Assembly (NCBI GenBank): GCA_964550025.1
Contig: CAZJYI010000037.1
Location: forward strand, 1 to 64,000
Direction: 5' to 3'
DNA from: CAZJYI01 sp964550025
GTDB taxonomy: Bacteria > Verrucomicrobiota > Kiritimatiellia > UBA8416 > CAYOBW01
DNA: 64,000 bases
Position 1 is the stretch's first letter; every line of letters begins with the position of its first letter. Below, one piece after another: positions 9,926 through 17,811 of the stretch. Below the pieces are notes generated by a model. The model did no database searches. It worked only from the letters and a program-made list of their open reading frames with translations, and was not told where the DNA came from. The position numbers and the translations under genes are program-made.

Positions 9926-11389
9926 TCATACGAGAACGATTCCGCCCAATACAAGGTGCAGCACACCCAGCACCAGGCACGCAAGGCCGATCTGCTTCTG
10001 CGCGCCGGCAAGGGAAGCGACGAGCGGTTTGAGCTTCTCGCCGATGGCGGGAGGCAGAGACGCTTGTCCAAGGAGCAACCCCATCGCTATCGCCGCGAGC
10101 TGCGGCAGGATGTCGGCCAGGGGTGCAAAATGAAACAGCGTCGTGCGCAGGAATAGAATGAGACCGACGACAAGCGCGGCAACGCCGAGCGTTGGCAGCT
10201 TCGCCTTCAACGTCCTGACAAAAGCGGCAAGCGCCGGCACCTTCAGCTTCTCCGTGACATCGGAGCACGCACACCCCAGGGCCACCAGCAACAGGGAGAG
10301 CACCAGCCGCAACACCACACCGAGAAAACCGGCGGAAGGCCCTTCCCCGGCGGCATCGGCGACTGTCACCTTCCCATCCTTGCTCTTCTTCACCTTCACC
10401 ATTTTCGGCACATTGGCCATGAGCATCTTGTGCTTCGCGTACTGGCGGGAGTTCGCGTACCGGAACGGCGGCTCCTTCTTCACCCCTTCTTCTTCCTTGG
10501 TATAGAAGACCATGTGGTATGCGTAGGCGATGTCCGCGTCCTTCGTTCCCTCGAACGCAACGAAGACGTTGAGCGCATACTGCGTGGGGACCTTGGTGAT
10601 CGGCGTGGTCTTGTGAACGGCCCAACCCTTGGCCGTAATGCAGGCCGCAATGGGAATGTGCTCGTCGTCGTACTCCGGCTTGCTCCACGACTCCAGGGAA
10701 GCCAGGAGCTTGAGCGCCTCCCTCGCCAGCGTATCAGGATCGCCCGGACCTTCGAACTCGGCGTTGTGGCCGGGCCATTCCAGGTCCTTCAACGCTGCCT
10801 TCCAGGTCTTCTCGCTCTCGGCAAGGGCAGCCTCGGCCTTGCCCACGGACTCAGCGTAGTCACTGGCCGTGTCGATTAGGGCTGCCCGCTGATACGCCTT
10901 CAGGGCACGCCGCGCGTAGTCGGCCTTCAGCTCCAGCTTCGTGGTGTCCGGCGAGGAGAAGTTTTTCCACCTGGCATAGGACTCGTTGCCGGCCTCGACG
11001 CACCATGACGCTATCTCCTTCTCTTTTGCCGCAATGTCGAAGGGCAGCAGATCCCCGACGATCTGTTTCATCGAGTTGCCTACACCTTCGGGCGGCGGCA
11101 CATCCTCGAACCTGGCGCTGATCTCCGCGGCGGTTTCGCCGTACTGCTTCTTCAGATTGCCCCGCAAAGCGACGAGCTCCTGTTTCCACGCTTCCCACAA
11201 CTTGAGGTACTCGTCTTCGTGTCCCTTGAAGGCATAAGCGCTGTTCAGCTTCTGGTAATAAGTGGAAAACAGCGTTGCCGCCTTCTTGTAGTCTTCCTTG
11301 AGTTGGGCCGCGTCATCCTGGGCCAGAACGCGCGGGACGAAGCCGCAGAGCAAGAGGGACAGGAACATTGGCATGAGGGCGAGTTTCAT
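9926..11389 (-). CDS. Unrecognised exported protein with helical N-terminus and four C-terminal membrane helices
   Basis: 487 residues if translation starts at ATG 11389 (AAAGG 10 bases upstream); two earlier in-frame ATGs lack ribosome sites. A signal peptide (LMPMFLSLLLCGFVPRVLA) is followed by about 200 charged, mostly helical residues (KEDYKKAATLF, LKLWEAWKQELVALRGNLKK). Next comes a mixed domain (HKTTPITKVPTQYALNVFVAFEG, then AYHMVFYTKEEEG), then hydrophobic segments near residues 350-370, 395-415, 420-440 and 465-485. The order suggests a periplasmic sensor or scaffold anchored by a four-helix membrane domain. I do not recognise the family. It is divergent from hypB, and its own promoter would have to lie in the 194-bp gap. 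Confidence 0.6.
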   Translation of the reverse strand: MKLALMPMFLSLLLCGFVPRVLAQDDAAQLKEDYKKAATLFSTYYQKLNSAYAFKGHEDEYLKLWEAWKQELVALRGNLKKQYGETAAEISARFEDVPPPEGVGNSMKQIVGDLLPFDIAAKEKEIASWCVEAGNESYARWKNFSSPDTTKLELKADYARRALKAYQRAALIDTASDYAESVGKAEAALAESEKTWKAALKDLEWPGHNAEFEGPGDPDTLAREALKLLASLESWSKPEYDDEHIPIAACITAKGWAVHKTTPITKVPTQYALNVFVAFEGTKDADIAYAYHMVFYTKEEEGVKKEPPFRYANSRQYAKHKMLMANVPKMVKVKKSKDGKVTVADAAGEGPSAGFLGVVLRLVLSLLLVALGCACSDVTEKLKVPALAAFVRTLKAKLPTLGVAALVVGLILFLRTTLFHFAPLADILPQLAAIAMGLLLGQASLPPAIGEKLKPLVASLAGAQKQIGLACLVLGVLHLVLGGIVLV

Positions 11390-11506
11390 GACGAGGGACC
11401 TTTCTTTGAACATCTGAACCCGTAGTTTGACCCTACGATCCCACGCATACCAAAGGCTCTTTCCGCTGGCAACCCAAATTCGCAATTCTCGGGACGGACT
11501 TGCCTA

Positions 11507-11535
11507 TTGCACGGCCGCCGGACCTGCGCTATATT
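11507..11535 (+). promoter_or_regulatory. Sigma-70-type promoter for hypB
   Basis: TTGCAC (11507-11512), a 17-base spacer, then TATATT (11530-11535). Transcription would start near 11542, about 40 bases before the hypB ATG at 11584. This is the best-matched promoter I found in the window. Confidence 0.55.
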
Positions 11536-11583
11536 CAACTGTTTAGGTATCCAAGCGAACTCGAAGCAGAGAGGAATAGCGCA

Positions 11584-12399
11584 ATGTGCGATGAATGCGG
11601 CTGCGGTGAGGCAGTGGCGGCCCACGGTCTCGGCGGCCACCGCCATACGCATGAGCATCCGGAGGGCCATTCGCACGACCACGTGCATGACCACGACCAC
11701 CCTCATGATCACTCTCACGATCACGACCACACGCATGACGGCGGACCCTCGTCGCGAGTCGTCGACGTTGAGCGCAAGATCCTGTCGCACAACGACGAGT
11801 TGGCAGCGCGCAACCGCGCCTGGCTCGAAGAACGGGGAATTGTGGCCATAAACCTGATTTCAGCGCCCGGTACGGGCAAGACCCTCTTGCTGGAACGTAC
11901 CCTGGAGCGCCTGCAAGGGCGCGTCCCTTGCGCGGTCATAACGGGGGACCAGCGTACCGACAACGACGCCCGCCGCCTGGAGGGGAAAGGCGCCGTCGTG
12001 CGCCAGATCGAGACGGTCAGCTCGTGCCACCTCGAGGCCGAACGCGTCGGCCAGCTCCTTGAAGAAGCCACGACCGACGGCGCGAGGCTGCTCTTCATCG
12101 AAAACGTGGGGAATCTCGTATGCCCTTCGGCCTTCGACCTGGGGGAGAGCTTCAAGGTGGCCCTCCTCTCGACGACGGAAGGCGAAGACAAGCCCGTGAA
12201 GTACCCCGTGCTCTTTTCCATGGCGCCCGTGGTAGTGCTCACCAAAATGGACCTCGCCCCGCACCTGGACTGGGACCTCGCGGAATGCCGCCGGTTCCTG
12301 CGCCAGGTGTGCCCGGGCGCGTTCGTGTTTGAATTGAGCGCGAAGACGGGCGCGGGCATGGAGCCCTGGATCGAGTATCTCGAGCGCCTCGTGAGTTGA
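11584..12399 (+). CDS. hypB: HypB nickel-binding GTPase
   Basis: 271 residues starting at ATG 11584, where the diagnostic N-terminus MCDECGCGE begins (CxxCxC high-affinity nickel site, residues 2-7). It is followed by a histidine stretch with 17 His between residues 14 and 51. The SIMIBI GTPase domain has a P-loop SAPGTGKT (93-100), GDQRTDNDARRL, ENVGNLVCPSAFDLGE with the conserved metal-binding Cys, and LTKMDL as the guanine-specificity motif. HypB supplies Ni(II) to [NiFe]-hydrogenase in known bacteria, acting with HypA. Here no hypA, hypC-F or hydrogenase gene is nearby. The nearest nickel enzyme is the NiSOD at 15779-16219. The next gene starts at or just after the stop codon, so the two are probably co-transcribed. 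Confidence 0.93.
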   Translation: MCDECGCGEAVAAHGLGGHRHTHEHPEGHSHDHVHDHDHPHDHSHDHDHTHDGGPSSRVVDVERKILSHNDELAARNRAWLEERGIVAINLISAPGTGKTLLLERTLERLQGRVPCAVITGDQRTDNDARRLEGKGAVVRQIETVSSCHLEAERVGQLLEEATTDGARLLFIENVGNLVCPSAFDLGESFKVALLSTTEGEDKPVKYPVLFSMAPVVVLTKMDLAPHLDWDLAECRRFLRQVCPGAFVFELSAKTGAGMEPWIEYLERLVS

Positions 12400-12407
12400 G
12401 CATACCG

Positions 12408-15400
12408 GTGAGTCCCCCACTGACCAAAAAGCTGTTGATTGACTGGGCAGGGCTCGACGCGGTTCAGGATGCCGACTCCCTCGTCCGGGGCGGTCGGGTA
12501 CTCGAGGCACACTACGAGTACCCCGAGCTTCACGGGGCGATCCTGCACAACAATCGTCCCCTCAATACATCGCTCGTCATCGCGTCGGACGGAACAGTGG
12601 AAAACCGCTGTCCCTGCTACACCAACCGGGAACGCGGTCTGGTCTGCGCGCACATCATCGCCGTGGGCCTCACCGTCGTCAAGCGGGCTGCCGATCCCCG
12701 GCGCGCCGAACGATACCGCGAAGAGATGCGGCGCGCCTCCCGTCTGGCGCGAATCGACGAGACACAGTACATCACGCGTGCCGCCCCAAAGACCCCCGGC
12801 GCCCTCCCGGCAACGGTTCATGTCACGCTAGGCCGCAACTGGCTGAACGGGTTCCGCGCCAATGCCGTGCCAATGCGGTGCGAACTGGTTTCGCGCCGTC
12901 GCGCGCTACCGTTGGACCAGGTCCCGCGCAACAGCGCATTTGCCCTCGAGAAGCAGGACGAATCCCTGCTCTTCGTGCTCGAGGACATCTCGGAAGGACC
13001 CGCAAAAGGGCAGATTGAGATGACGCGGTCCGACGCCCTCAATGTCCTTCGTCTACACACCGGACGCTCGATTCGCCGCGAAGATGCGTCCCCCATCGTT
13101 GTCAACGCCGCCAGGTTAACGACACACCTGAAGATGGATCTCGATCGAGAGAACGGCGAGCTCATACTGATCGCCCACACAGAGCTTCCGTTCCTGGATC
13201 CGGGGGAGTTCCCCGTCTACCTGGTTTCCGGACGCCAGGGCTGGGTATATGGCGCGGGACACCTCTGGCCGCTGGAGAACGTGCTCCCGCTTCCGTACCA
13301 TTCGATCTACGACGAACCCGTGATTGTCGGACGCCCCGACGTCCTTCGTTTCCTCAAGCAGGAGATACCCCTGCTCTCGCGCCACACCCGGGTCGAAACC
13401 GACATCACGCTGGACCTGTTCACCATTGATCCGGGTACGCCTTCGAAGCGACTCCGCGTCCAGGGCAGTCCGGCGTCCCTGGCGGCCACGCTCTACGCCC
13501 GCTACGACGGCATCGAGCTCGTCGCCGCCAAGCCCGACGCACGCGAGCATTTCGCCATCCCCGACGAAAACGACCTCATGCGATACACGGTTCGCCACGT
13601 CCCCGCCGAGAGGGCGGCCCTGGCCCAACTCGCGCGCAGCGGTCTGCGGGGCGAGACGGGGGACTCCCTGTCGGACATCGTCGGCACACGCGAGGTCCTG
13701 AACTTCCTCGGCAGCCATCTGCCGGGCTACCGGCGGGCCGGGTGGGTCGTCGAGTTGGAGGGTCGCGTGTCGCCCTTTTTCGAGTCGCTCGATTTCGCAA
13801 CTCCCGTCGTACACATTCAGGAGCAGGGCGAAGACGGCTGGTTCGATGTGGCCTTCGATTTCGAAGACGTAGGCGGCTCCAGTCTCTCGGCCGCGGACGT
13901 CCAGCTCGCATTGCGCAAGGGTGACTCCTACCTGGAACGCAACGGCCGGACGGTTCTGATCGACATGGAGGCCATCGAGTCGATGTACGACGTGTTCAGC
14001 GACTGTGCGAGTACGGACGGGGACCGCGCAGGGCACTTCCGAATGAGCAACATCTACGCGCCGTTCGTGAAATCTTCGCTGGATACTCTCGACGGAATCG
14101 ACATCGAAGCCACGCGCGACTGGCGCGTCAAGGCCGACCATCAGAACCGCTCGCTGCGCGTCGAACGCGAACCGCTGGGCGAGCCGCTGAACTCGATTCT
14201 GCGCAGCTACCAGCATGACGGCGTCGCGTGGCTGCGCTTCCTGGAGTCGAACGGCTTCTGCGGCCTGCTGGCCGACGAAATGGGTTTGGGCAAGACCTTA
14301 CAAGCGCTGGCCTGGATCGAGATGAACCGCTGCAACGAAGAGGTCCGCGAACGGCCCGCCCTTGTCGTCTGCCCGACGAGCCTGGTCGACAACTGGGCCG
14401 AAGAGGCCGCGCGCTTCGCCCCCAGTTTGCGCGTCGTCACAGTCAGCGGATCGGGCCGCCACGAGAAATGGAAGGAGATTCCCAAGGCCGATATCGCTGT
14501 CACGTCGTACGCACTGCTTCGGCGCGATATTGACCAGTACCTCGAAATCGAGTTCTCGGTGGCAATACTGGACGAAGCGCAGCACATCAAGAACCGCTCC
14601 ACGCAGAACGCGGTCGCGGCGAAGCAGATTCGCGCGGCGCATCGCCTCGTGCTGACCGGCACGCCGGTGGAAAACAGCGTGGCCGATCTGTGGTCGATCA
14701 TGGACTTCCTGATGCCCGGCTACATGGCATCGCACCAGACATTTCGCCAGAACTACGAACTCCCGATTTCGCGCGGCGGTCCCGATGCCGACGTGGCGCA
14801 GACCAAGCTGCGCCGCAAGCTGCATCCTTTTCTGCTGCGCCGTCTCAAGAGCGAGGTAGCAAGGGATCTTCCCCCCAAGATCGAGAAGATCTCGTTCTGC
14901 CACATGACCTCCGACCAGCGCACCGTGTACACCGAGTTATTGAAGGCCTCTCAACGCAGGATCTCCGGCCTGGTGTCCAGCAAAGGGTTCAACCGCTCCC
15001 GCATGGAAATCCTCACCACGCTGATGCGTCTGAGGCAGGTCTGCTGTCACATCGGCCTGCTCAAGCTGCCGAACCTCCAGCCCGAGCAACCCTCCGCGAA
15101 ACTCGACCTGTTCTTCGAGCTTCTGCACGAGGCCATGGACAGCGAGCACCGGATACTGGTCTTCAGCCAGTTCGTCTCGATGCTTCACATTCTGCGCGAC
15201 GAGCTCGAACAGCGCGACATTGCCTTCTGCTACCTGGACGGTTCAACGCAGGAGCGCATGAAAGTCGTGCACAAGTTCAACACGCAGCGCGACATTCCCA
15301 TCTTCCTGATCAGCCTCAAGGCCGGCGGAACAGGGCTCAACCTCACCGGTGCGGATATGGTCATCCACTTCGACCCGTGGTGGAATCCCGCCGTGGAGGA

Positions 15401-15602
15401 CCAGGCCACGGACCGCGCGTACCGCATCGGGCAGAAACGAACTGTCTACAGTGTCAAGATGATCACGCGGGGCACTGTGGAAGAGAAAGTCCTGGAGCTG
15501 CAGAGACGCAAGAAGGCCGTAATCAACGCCACCATCGAATCCGACGAAGGCATGGTCCAGAGCCTGACCTGGGATGACGTGCAGGAGTTGCTGAGTCTGT
15601 AG
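12408..15602 (+). CDS. SWIM zinc-finger SNF2/SWI2-family DNA translocase
   Basis: About 1064 residues. The start is GTG 12408 or TTG 12396; the latter overlaps the hypB stop, and neither has a good ribosome site, so coupling to hypB is likely. Near residue 70 a SWIM motif, CPCYTNRERGLVCAH (CxC...CxH), binds zinc and probably nucleic acid. The C-terminal half is a complete SF2/SNF2 motor: DEMGLGKTLQA (motif I), VVCPTSLVDNW (Ia), LDEAQHIKN (II), LTGTPVENSVADLW (III), ILVFSQFVSML (IV), SLKAGGTGLNLTGAD (V) and QATDRAYRIGQ (VI). The region between is the variable bacterial SNF2-associated segment. Proteins of this type remodel protein-DNA complexes; some bacterial ones (RapA, HepA) act on RNA polymerase. 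The cellular target cannot be read from sequence. Confidence 0.92.
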   Translation: MSPPLTKKLLIDWAGLDAVQDADSLVRGGRVLEAHYEYPELHGAILHNNRPLNTSLVIASDGTVENRCPCYTNRERGLVCAHIIAVGLTVVKRAADPRRAERYREEMRRASRLARIDETQYITRAAPKTPGALPATVHVTLGRNWLNGFRANAVPMRCELVSRRRALPLDQVPRNSAFALEKQDESLLFVLEDISEGPAKGQIEMTRSDALNVLRLHTGRSIRREDASPIVVNAARLTTHLKMDLDRENGELILIAHTELPFLDPGEFPVYLVSGRQGWVYGAGHLWPLENVLPLPYHSIYDEPVIVGRPDVLRFLKQEIPLLSRHTRVETDITLDLFTIDPGTPSKRLRVQGSPASLAATLYARYDGIELVAAKPDAREHFAIPDENDLMRYTVRHVPAERAALAQLARSGLRGETGDSLSDIVGTREVLNFLGSHLPGYRRAGWVVELEGRVSPFFESLDFATPVVHIQEQGEDGWFDVAFDFEDVGGSSLSAADVQLALRKGDSYLERNGRTVLIDMEAIESMYDVFSDCASTDGDRAGHFRMSNIYAPFVKSSLDTLDGIDIEATRDWRVKADHQNRSLRVEREPLGEPLNSILRSYQHDGVAWLRFLESNGFCGLLADEMGLGKTLQALAWIEMNRCNEEVRERPALVVCPTSLVDNWAEEAARFAPSLRVVTVSGSGRHEKWKEIPKADIAVTSYALLRRDIDQYLEIEFSVAILDEAQHIKNRSTQNAVAAKQIRAAHRLVLTGTPVENSVADLWSIMDFLMPGYMASHQTFRQNYELPISRGGPDADVAQTKLRRKLHPFLLRRLKSEVARDLPPKIEKISFCHMTSDQRTVYTELLKASQRRISGLVSSKGFNRSRMEILTTLMRLRQVCCHIGLLKLPNLQPEQPSAKLDLFFELLHEAMDSEHRILVFSQFVSMLHILRDELEQRDIAFCYLDGSTQERMKVVHKFNTQRDIPIFLISLKAGGTGLNLTGADMVIHFDPWWNPAVEDQATDRAYRIGQKRTVYSVKMITRGTVEEKVLELQRRKKAVINATIESDEGMVQSLTWDDVQELLSL

Positions 15603-15605
15603 CTA

Positions 15606-15633
15606 GTGGCGAGTGGCGAGTGGCGAGTGGCGG
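15606..15633. repeat. Heptamer repeat (GTGGCGA)4
   Basis: Four tandem copies of GTGGCGA (last one GTGGCGG) begin four bases after the stop of the SNF2 gene. The same heptamer occurs inside both propeller genes (6144-6167 and 41996-42030), and the reverse complement occurs near 18850. Confidence 0.75.
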
Positions 15634-15689
15634 AATGACCTCGGTGGTTGCGGCTACACCGCCTCCGGGGGACACAGAAGCGAAAGGGC

Positions 15690-15754
15690 GCCGATAGCGG
15701 CGGACGAGTGAGAAAACCTCCCCTCGTCGACCGCCATCGTCGCCCGTTATCGGC
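15690..15754. other. Imperfect inverted repeat between convergent genes
   Basis: GCCGATA (15690-15696) pairs with TATCGGC (15748-15754). Inside it, GGCGGaCGAG can pair with CTCGtcgaCCGCC. It lies between the ends of the SNF2 gene and the nickel superoxide dismutase gene and could end transcription from both sides. There is no long T run, so the function is uncertain. Confidence 0.35.
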
Positions 15755-15778
15755 AACCGGTCCTGTCGTTCCGCCCCG

Positions 15779-16219
15779 TCAGCCCAGGTACGACTTCTTG
15801 AAGGCGGCGATCAGTTTGCGCAGTTCCTCGACGTGCTTGAGGTCCGTCGACTGCTTCGCCTTCATCGCCTGCACAAGGATCTGATGCAGCGAGGTGAGCT
15901 GCTCGACGTACTTCGGGCTGGACGACTTCACCCGCTGCGCCATGAAGTAGTACGTGACGATTTCCGTCAGTTCTTCCGCGTGCTTCTCCTTGTTGGAGAC
16001 CCAGCGGGCAATCTGATTCTGGTTGGGCTTCTTCTCCGCCGAGAGCGCCACAATGCTCTTCATCGCCTTCTCGATGGTCGTCGTGTGCTCCTCGAGAAGT
16101 GTGATCCGCACCGGGTCGTCGTAGATACCACACGGGACCTGGCAATGCGCCATGGCGGAACCGGCGACCGCCGCCAGAACGGCGACGGCTACAATTGCTG
16201 AACGGGAACTGTGACTCAT
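15779..16219 (-). CDS. sodN: Nickel superoxide dismutase, exported form
   Basis: 146 residues from ATG 16219, seven bases after AGGAGG. Residues 1-24 form a Sec signal peptide ending SAMA, followed directly by HCQVPCGIY (25-33). That is the NiSOD nickel hook HCxxPCGxY: His25 amine/imidazole, Cys26 and Cys30 would be the nickel ligands and Tyr33 the active-site tyrosine. The remaining 113 residues are the expected four-helix bundle (EEHTTTIEKAMKSI, NQNQIARWVSNKEKHAEEL, YFMAQRV, LHQILVQAMKAKQS). The enzyme dismutes superoxide to oxygen and peroxide, here in the periplasm or outside. In Streptomyces the N-terminal extension is removed by the peptidase SodX; here signal peptidase alone could expose His1, and no sodX is visible. 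A candidate regulatory site lies at 16267-16283. Confidence 0.93.
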   Translation of the reverse strand: MSHSSRSAIVAVAVLAAVAGSAMAHCQVPCGIYDDPVRITLLEEHTTTIEKAMKSIVALSAEKKPNQNQIARWVSNKEKHAEELTEIVTYYFMAQRVKSSSPKYVEQLTSLHQILVQAMKAKQSTDLKHVEELRKLIAAFKKSYLG

Positions 16220-16245
16220 GATAGTGCCTCCTGATTTGAGTGTTA

Positions 16246-16283
16246 ATTGCCACTACAATGGTAGCATTGCCACGAGAATGCAA
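16246..16283 (-). promoter_or_regulatory. Candidate operator upstream of sodN (TTGC-N9-GCAA and ATTGCCAC direct repeats)
   Basis: TTGC-N9-GCAA occupies 16267-16283, which is the spacing of the Nur box known from Streptomyces nickel regulation (tTGCaa-N5-ttGCAA). Overlapping it, ATTGCCAC occurs at 16246-16253 and 16266-16273, exactly 20 bp apart. On the minus strand the right half-site reads TTGCAT and could double as a -35 element. There is no Fur-family gene in the window to support it, so this is a weak call. Confidence 0.35.
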
Positions 16284-16320
16284 GGGGAAATTTTCACGCC
16301 GACGGCCCGTCGACCGGATC

Positions 16321-17811
16321 CTACCGGATAAAGACCTGGAGCGACGGGCCTGGAGGGGGGCGCCGGGACTGGCGGTTGCGGCGGGTCTGGATCCATTTCG
16401 CGAGCTTCCGGAGCCACCTCCACAGGCGGGTCCCTGCCGCGAGGCTCGCACGGACCATGCCCTTGAAGACTCCTGCAAAGAAGCTCCCCACTCGCTTTGC
16501 CAGCCCGGCGCCGCCGCTTCTGAACCAATCATTGAAGCGATCGAGCCAGGTGCGCGCCTTCTCTGCCAGGTAGGGCTGCGCGCCGCGGATGGTGTTCTCT
16601 TCCTGCCTGACCAGGCCGACCATCCTGGCAAGGCCGGGAATCTGTATCCGTTCGGCGTTGTGCAAGCGATCGGGAACCAGCCGCGTGCAGGCAATGCCCA
16701 GATACGCCTCACCGGCCTTCTTGAGGGCACGCAGCGTGAGATAATCGTCACCGGTGAAGACCACGCGGCTGATGTGGATGTGCTCGCGTGCGTTGACGAA
16801 CTTCAGGTGCTCGTAGATGTGTCCGAACAGCTCACGCGCCGGTTCCGCCGCGGCCTCATCCAGCGCCTCCCAGGACTCCGGACCGTTCGCCGAGTGCGGC
16901 ATGACCGGCGCCTGGTCCTCGGGGTTCCAGCGCCCGAGCTGAACGAGGTCCTCCCACTCGTTGACCCAGTCCGCCAGCTCGCCCGGCAGCAACCCGAGGG
17001 CCTCCGCGGCGCCCTCCAGTATGCTGCGGCTGCCAACGTCGACATGGGTCATCCGCACGAACTCGCCGCCGGCAAAGAAACCGCAATAGGTCTTGAAACG
17101 GTCCACGTCCACAAACAGCATGCTGCCGTCCCGCTCCTCGGCCGAGAGGTTGCCCCGCATGACGGTGCAGGGCGAACGCATGACATCGATGTCGACATCC
17201 AGGTCGGCAAGCGTGCCCTCGATGGTCTCAACGATGTTCCTGTCGGCCAACACCATGTGCCCTTCCATGCCGAGACTCGTGCAGAGCTCCCCAACCGGAT
17301 CGGGTGTCTTGCGGCCGTTCTCGACAATGAAGTAGCGCGGGATACACTCCGTAGCCACAAAGCCCCGTTCACCGTGATCGGCAACGGTCTTGTCAATGAG
17401 GTCCTGTACCTCCCGCGCGGTCACCACCGTGGCCGTGCCGTCGGAGTCCCCGTCGCCGCCGAGGAGGATGCGGTCCTTGACGGCCTTCGTCCTGCACCCC
17501 CACCCCGGCAGGCAGACGAACATCTTACTGAAAGACGGATTGTCCGAGTCGACGAGATGCCCCCAACAGCGGCGCAGGCCCTTGCGGATTGCATTGATCG
17601 ACGGCGTCGCGCCCGGAATGGTCTCCAGGAATTCGTAGTGCCAGCAGAACGGATAGACCGCTCCCAGCACGTCAACGTGCACCTTCACGGCGGCGATCCA
17701 GTTGTCGCCGATGACGATCGCCGCGAACGTGCGCTGGAGGCTCAGTTCCCCCACAAAGGCGGCCCCCTTTGCGCCGCCCTTCAGTATTGCGGAGACTCCC
17801 CGCAGTGTCAT
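16321..17811 (-). CDS. Divergent FtsA-like actin-fold protein, ATP motifs degraded
   Basis: 496 residues; the ATG at 17811 overlaps the stop of the upstream regulator by four bases (ATGA). The order of segments follows FtsA. TAREVQDLIDKTVAD leads into VATECIPRYFIVENGRKTPDPVGEL, closely like the FtsA segment HVIPQEFIVDGxxGxxDPVG. GHMVLADRNIVETIEGTLADL follows, then MLFVDVDRFKTYCGFFAGGEFVRMTHVDVG in the place of VDIGGGTTDIAVF, and SRVVFTGDDYLTLRALKK in the place of the adenosine motif VLTGGAxxIxGL. The N-terminal phosphate loop appears as VIGDNWIAAV. The C-terminus (RLWRWLRKLAKWIQTRR) could be an amphipathic membrane-binding helix, as in FtsA. Probably a cytoskeletal or pseudo-ATPase paralogue; fold inferred from motif order only. 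Confidence 0.5.
   Translation of the reverse strand: MTLRGVSAILKGGAKGAAFVGELSLQRTFAAIVIGDNWIAAVKVHVDVLGAVYPFCWHYEFLETIPGATPSINAIRKGLRRCWGHLVDSDNPSFSKMFVCLPGWGCRTKAVKDRILLGGDGDSDGTATVVTAREVQDLIDKTVADHGERGFVATECIPRYFIVENGRKTPDPVGELCTSLGMEGHMVLADRNIVETIEGTLADLDVDIDVMRSPCTVMRGNLSAEERDGSMLFVDVDRFKTYCGFFAGGEFVRMTHVDVGSRSILEGAAEALGLLPGELADWVNEWEDLVQLGRWNPEDQAPVMPHSANGPESWEALDEAAAEPARELFGHIYEHLKFVNAREHIHISRVVFTGDDYLTLRALKKAGEAYLGIACTRLVPDRLHNAERIQIPGLARMVGLVRQEENTIRGAQPYLAEKARTWLDRFNDWFRSGGAGLAKRVGSFFAGVFKGMVRASLAAGTRLWRWLRKLAKWIQTRRNRQSRRPPPGPSLQVFIR

Noticed and set aside
12396..12407. TTG at 12396 as the sure start of the SNF2 gene
   Set aside because: It overlaps the hypB stop in a plausible coupling arrangement but has no better ribosome site than GTG 12408; both remain possible and the more common start codon was used.
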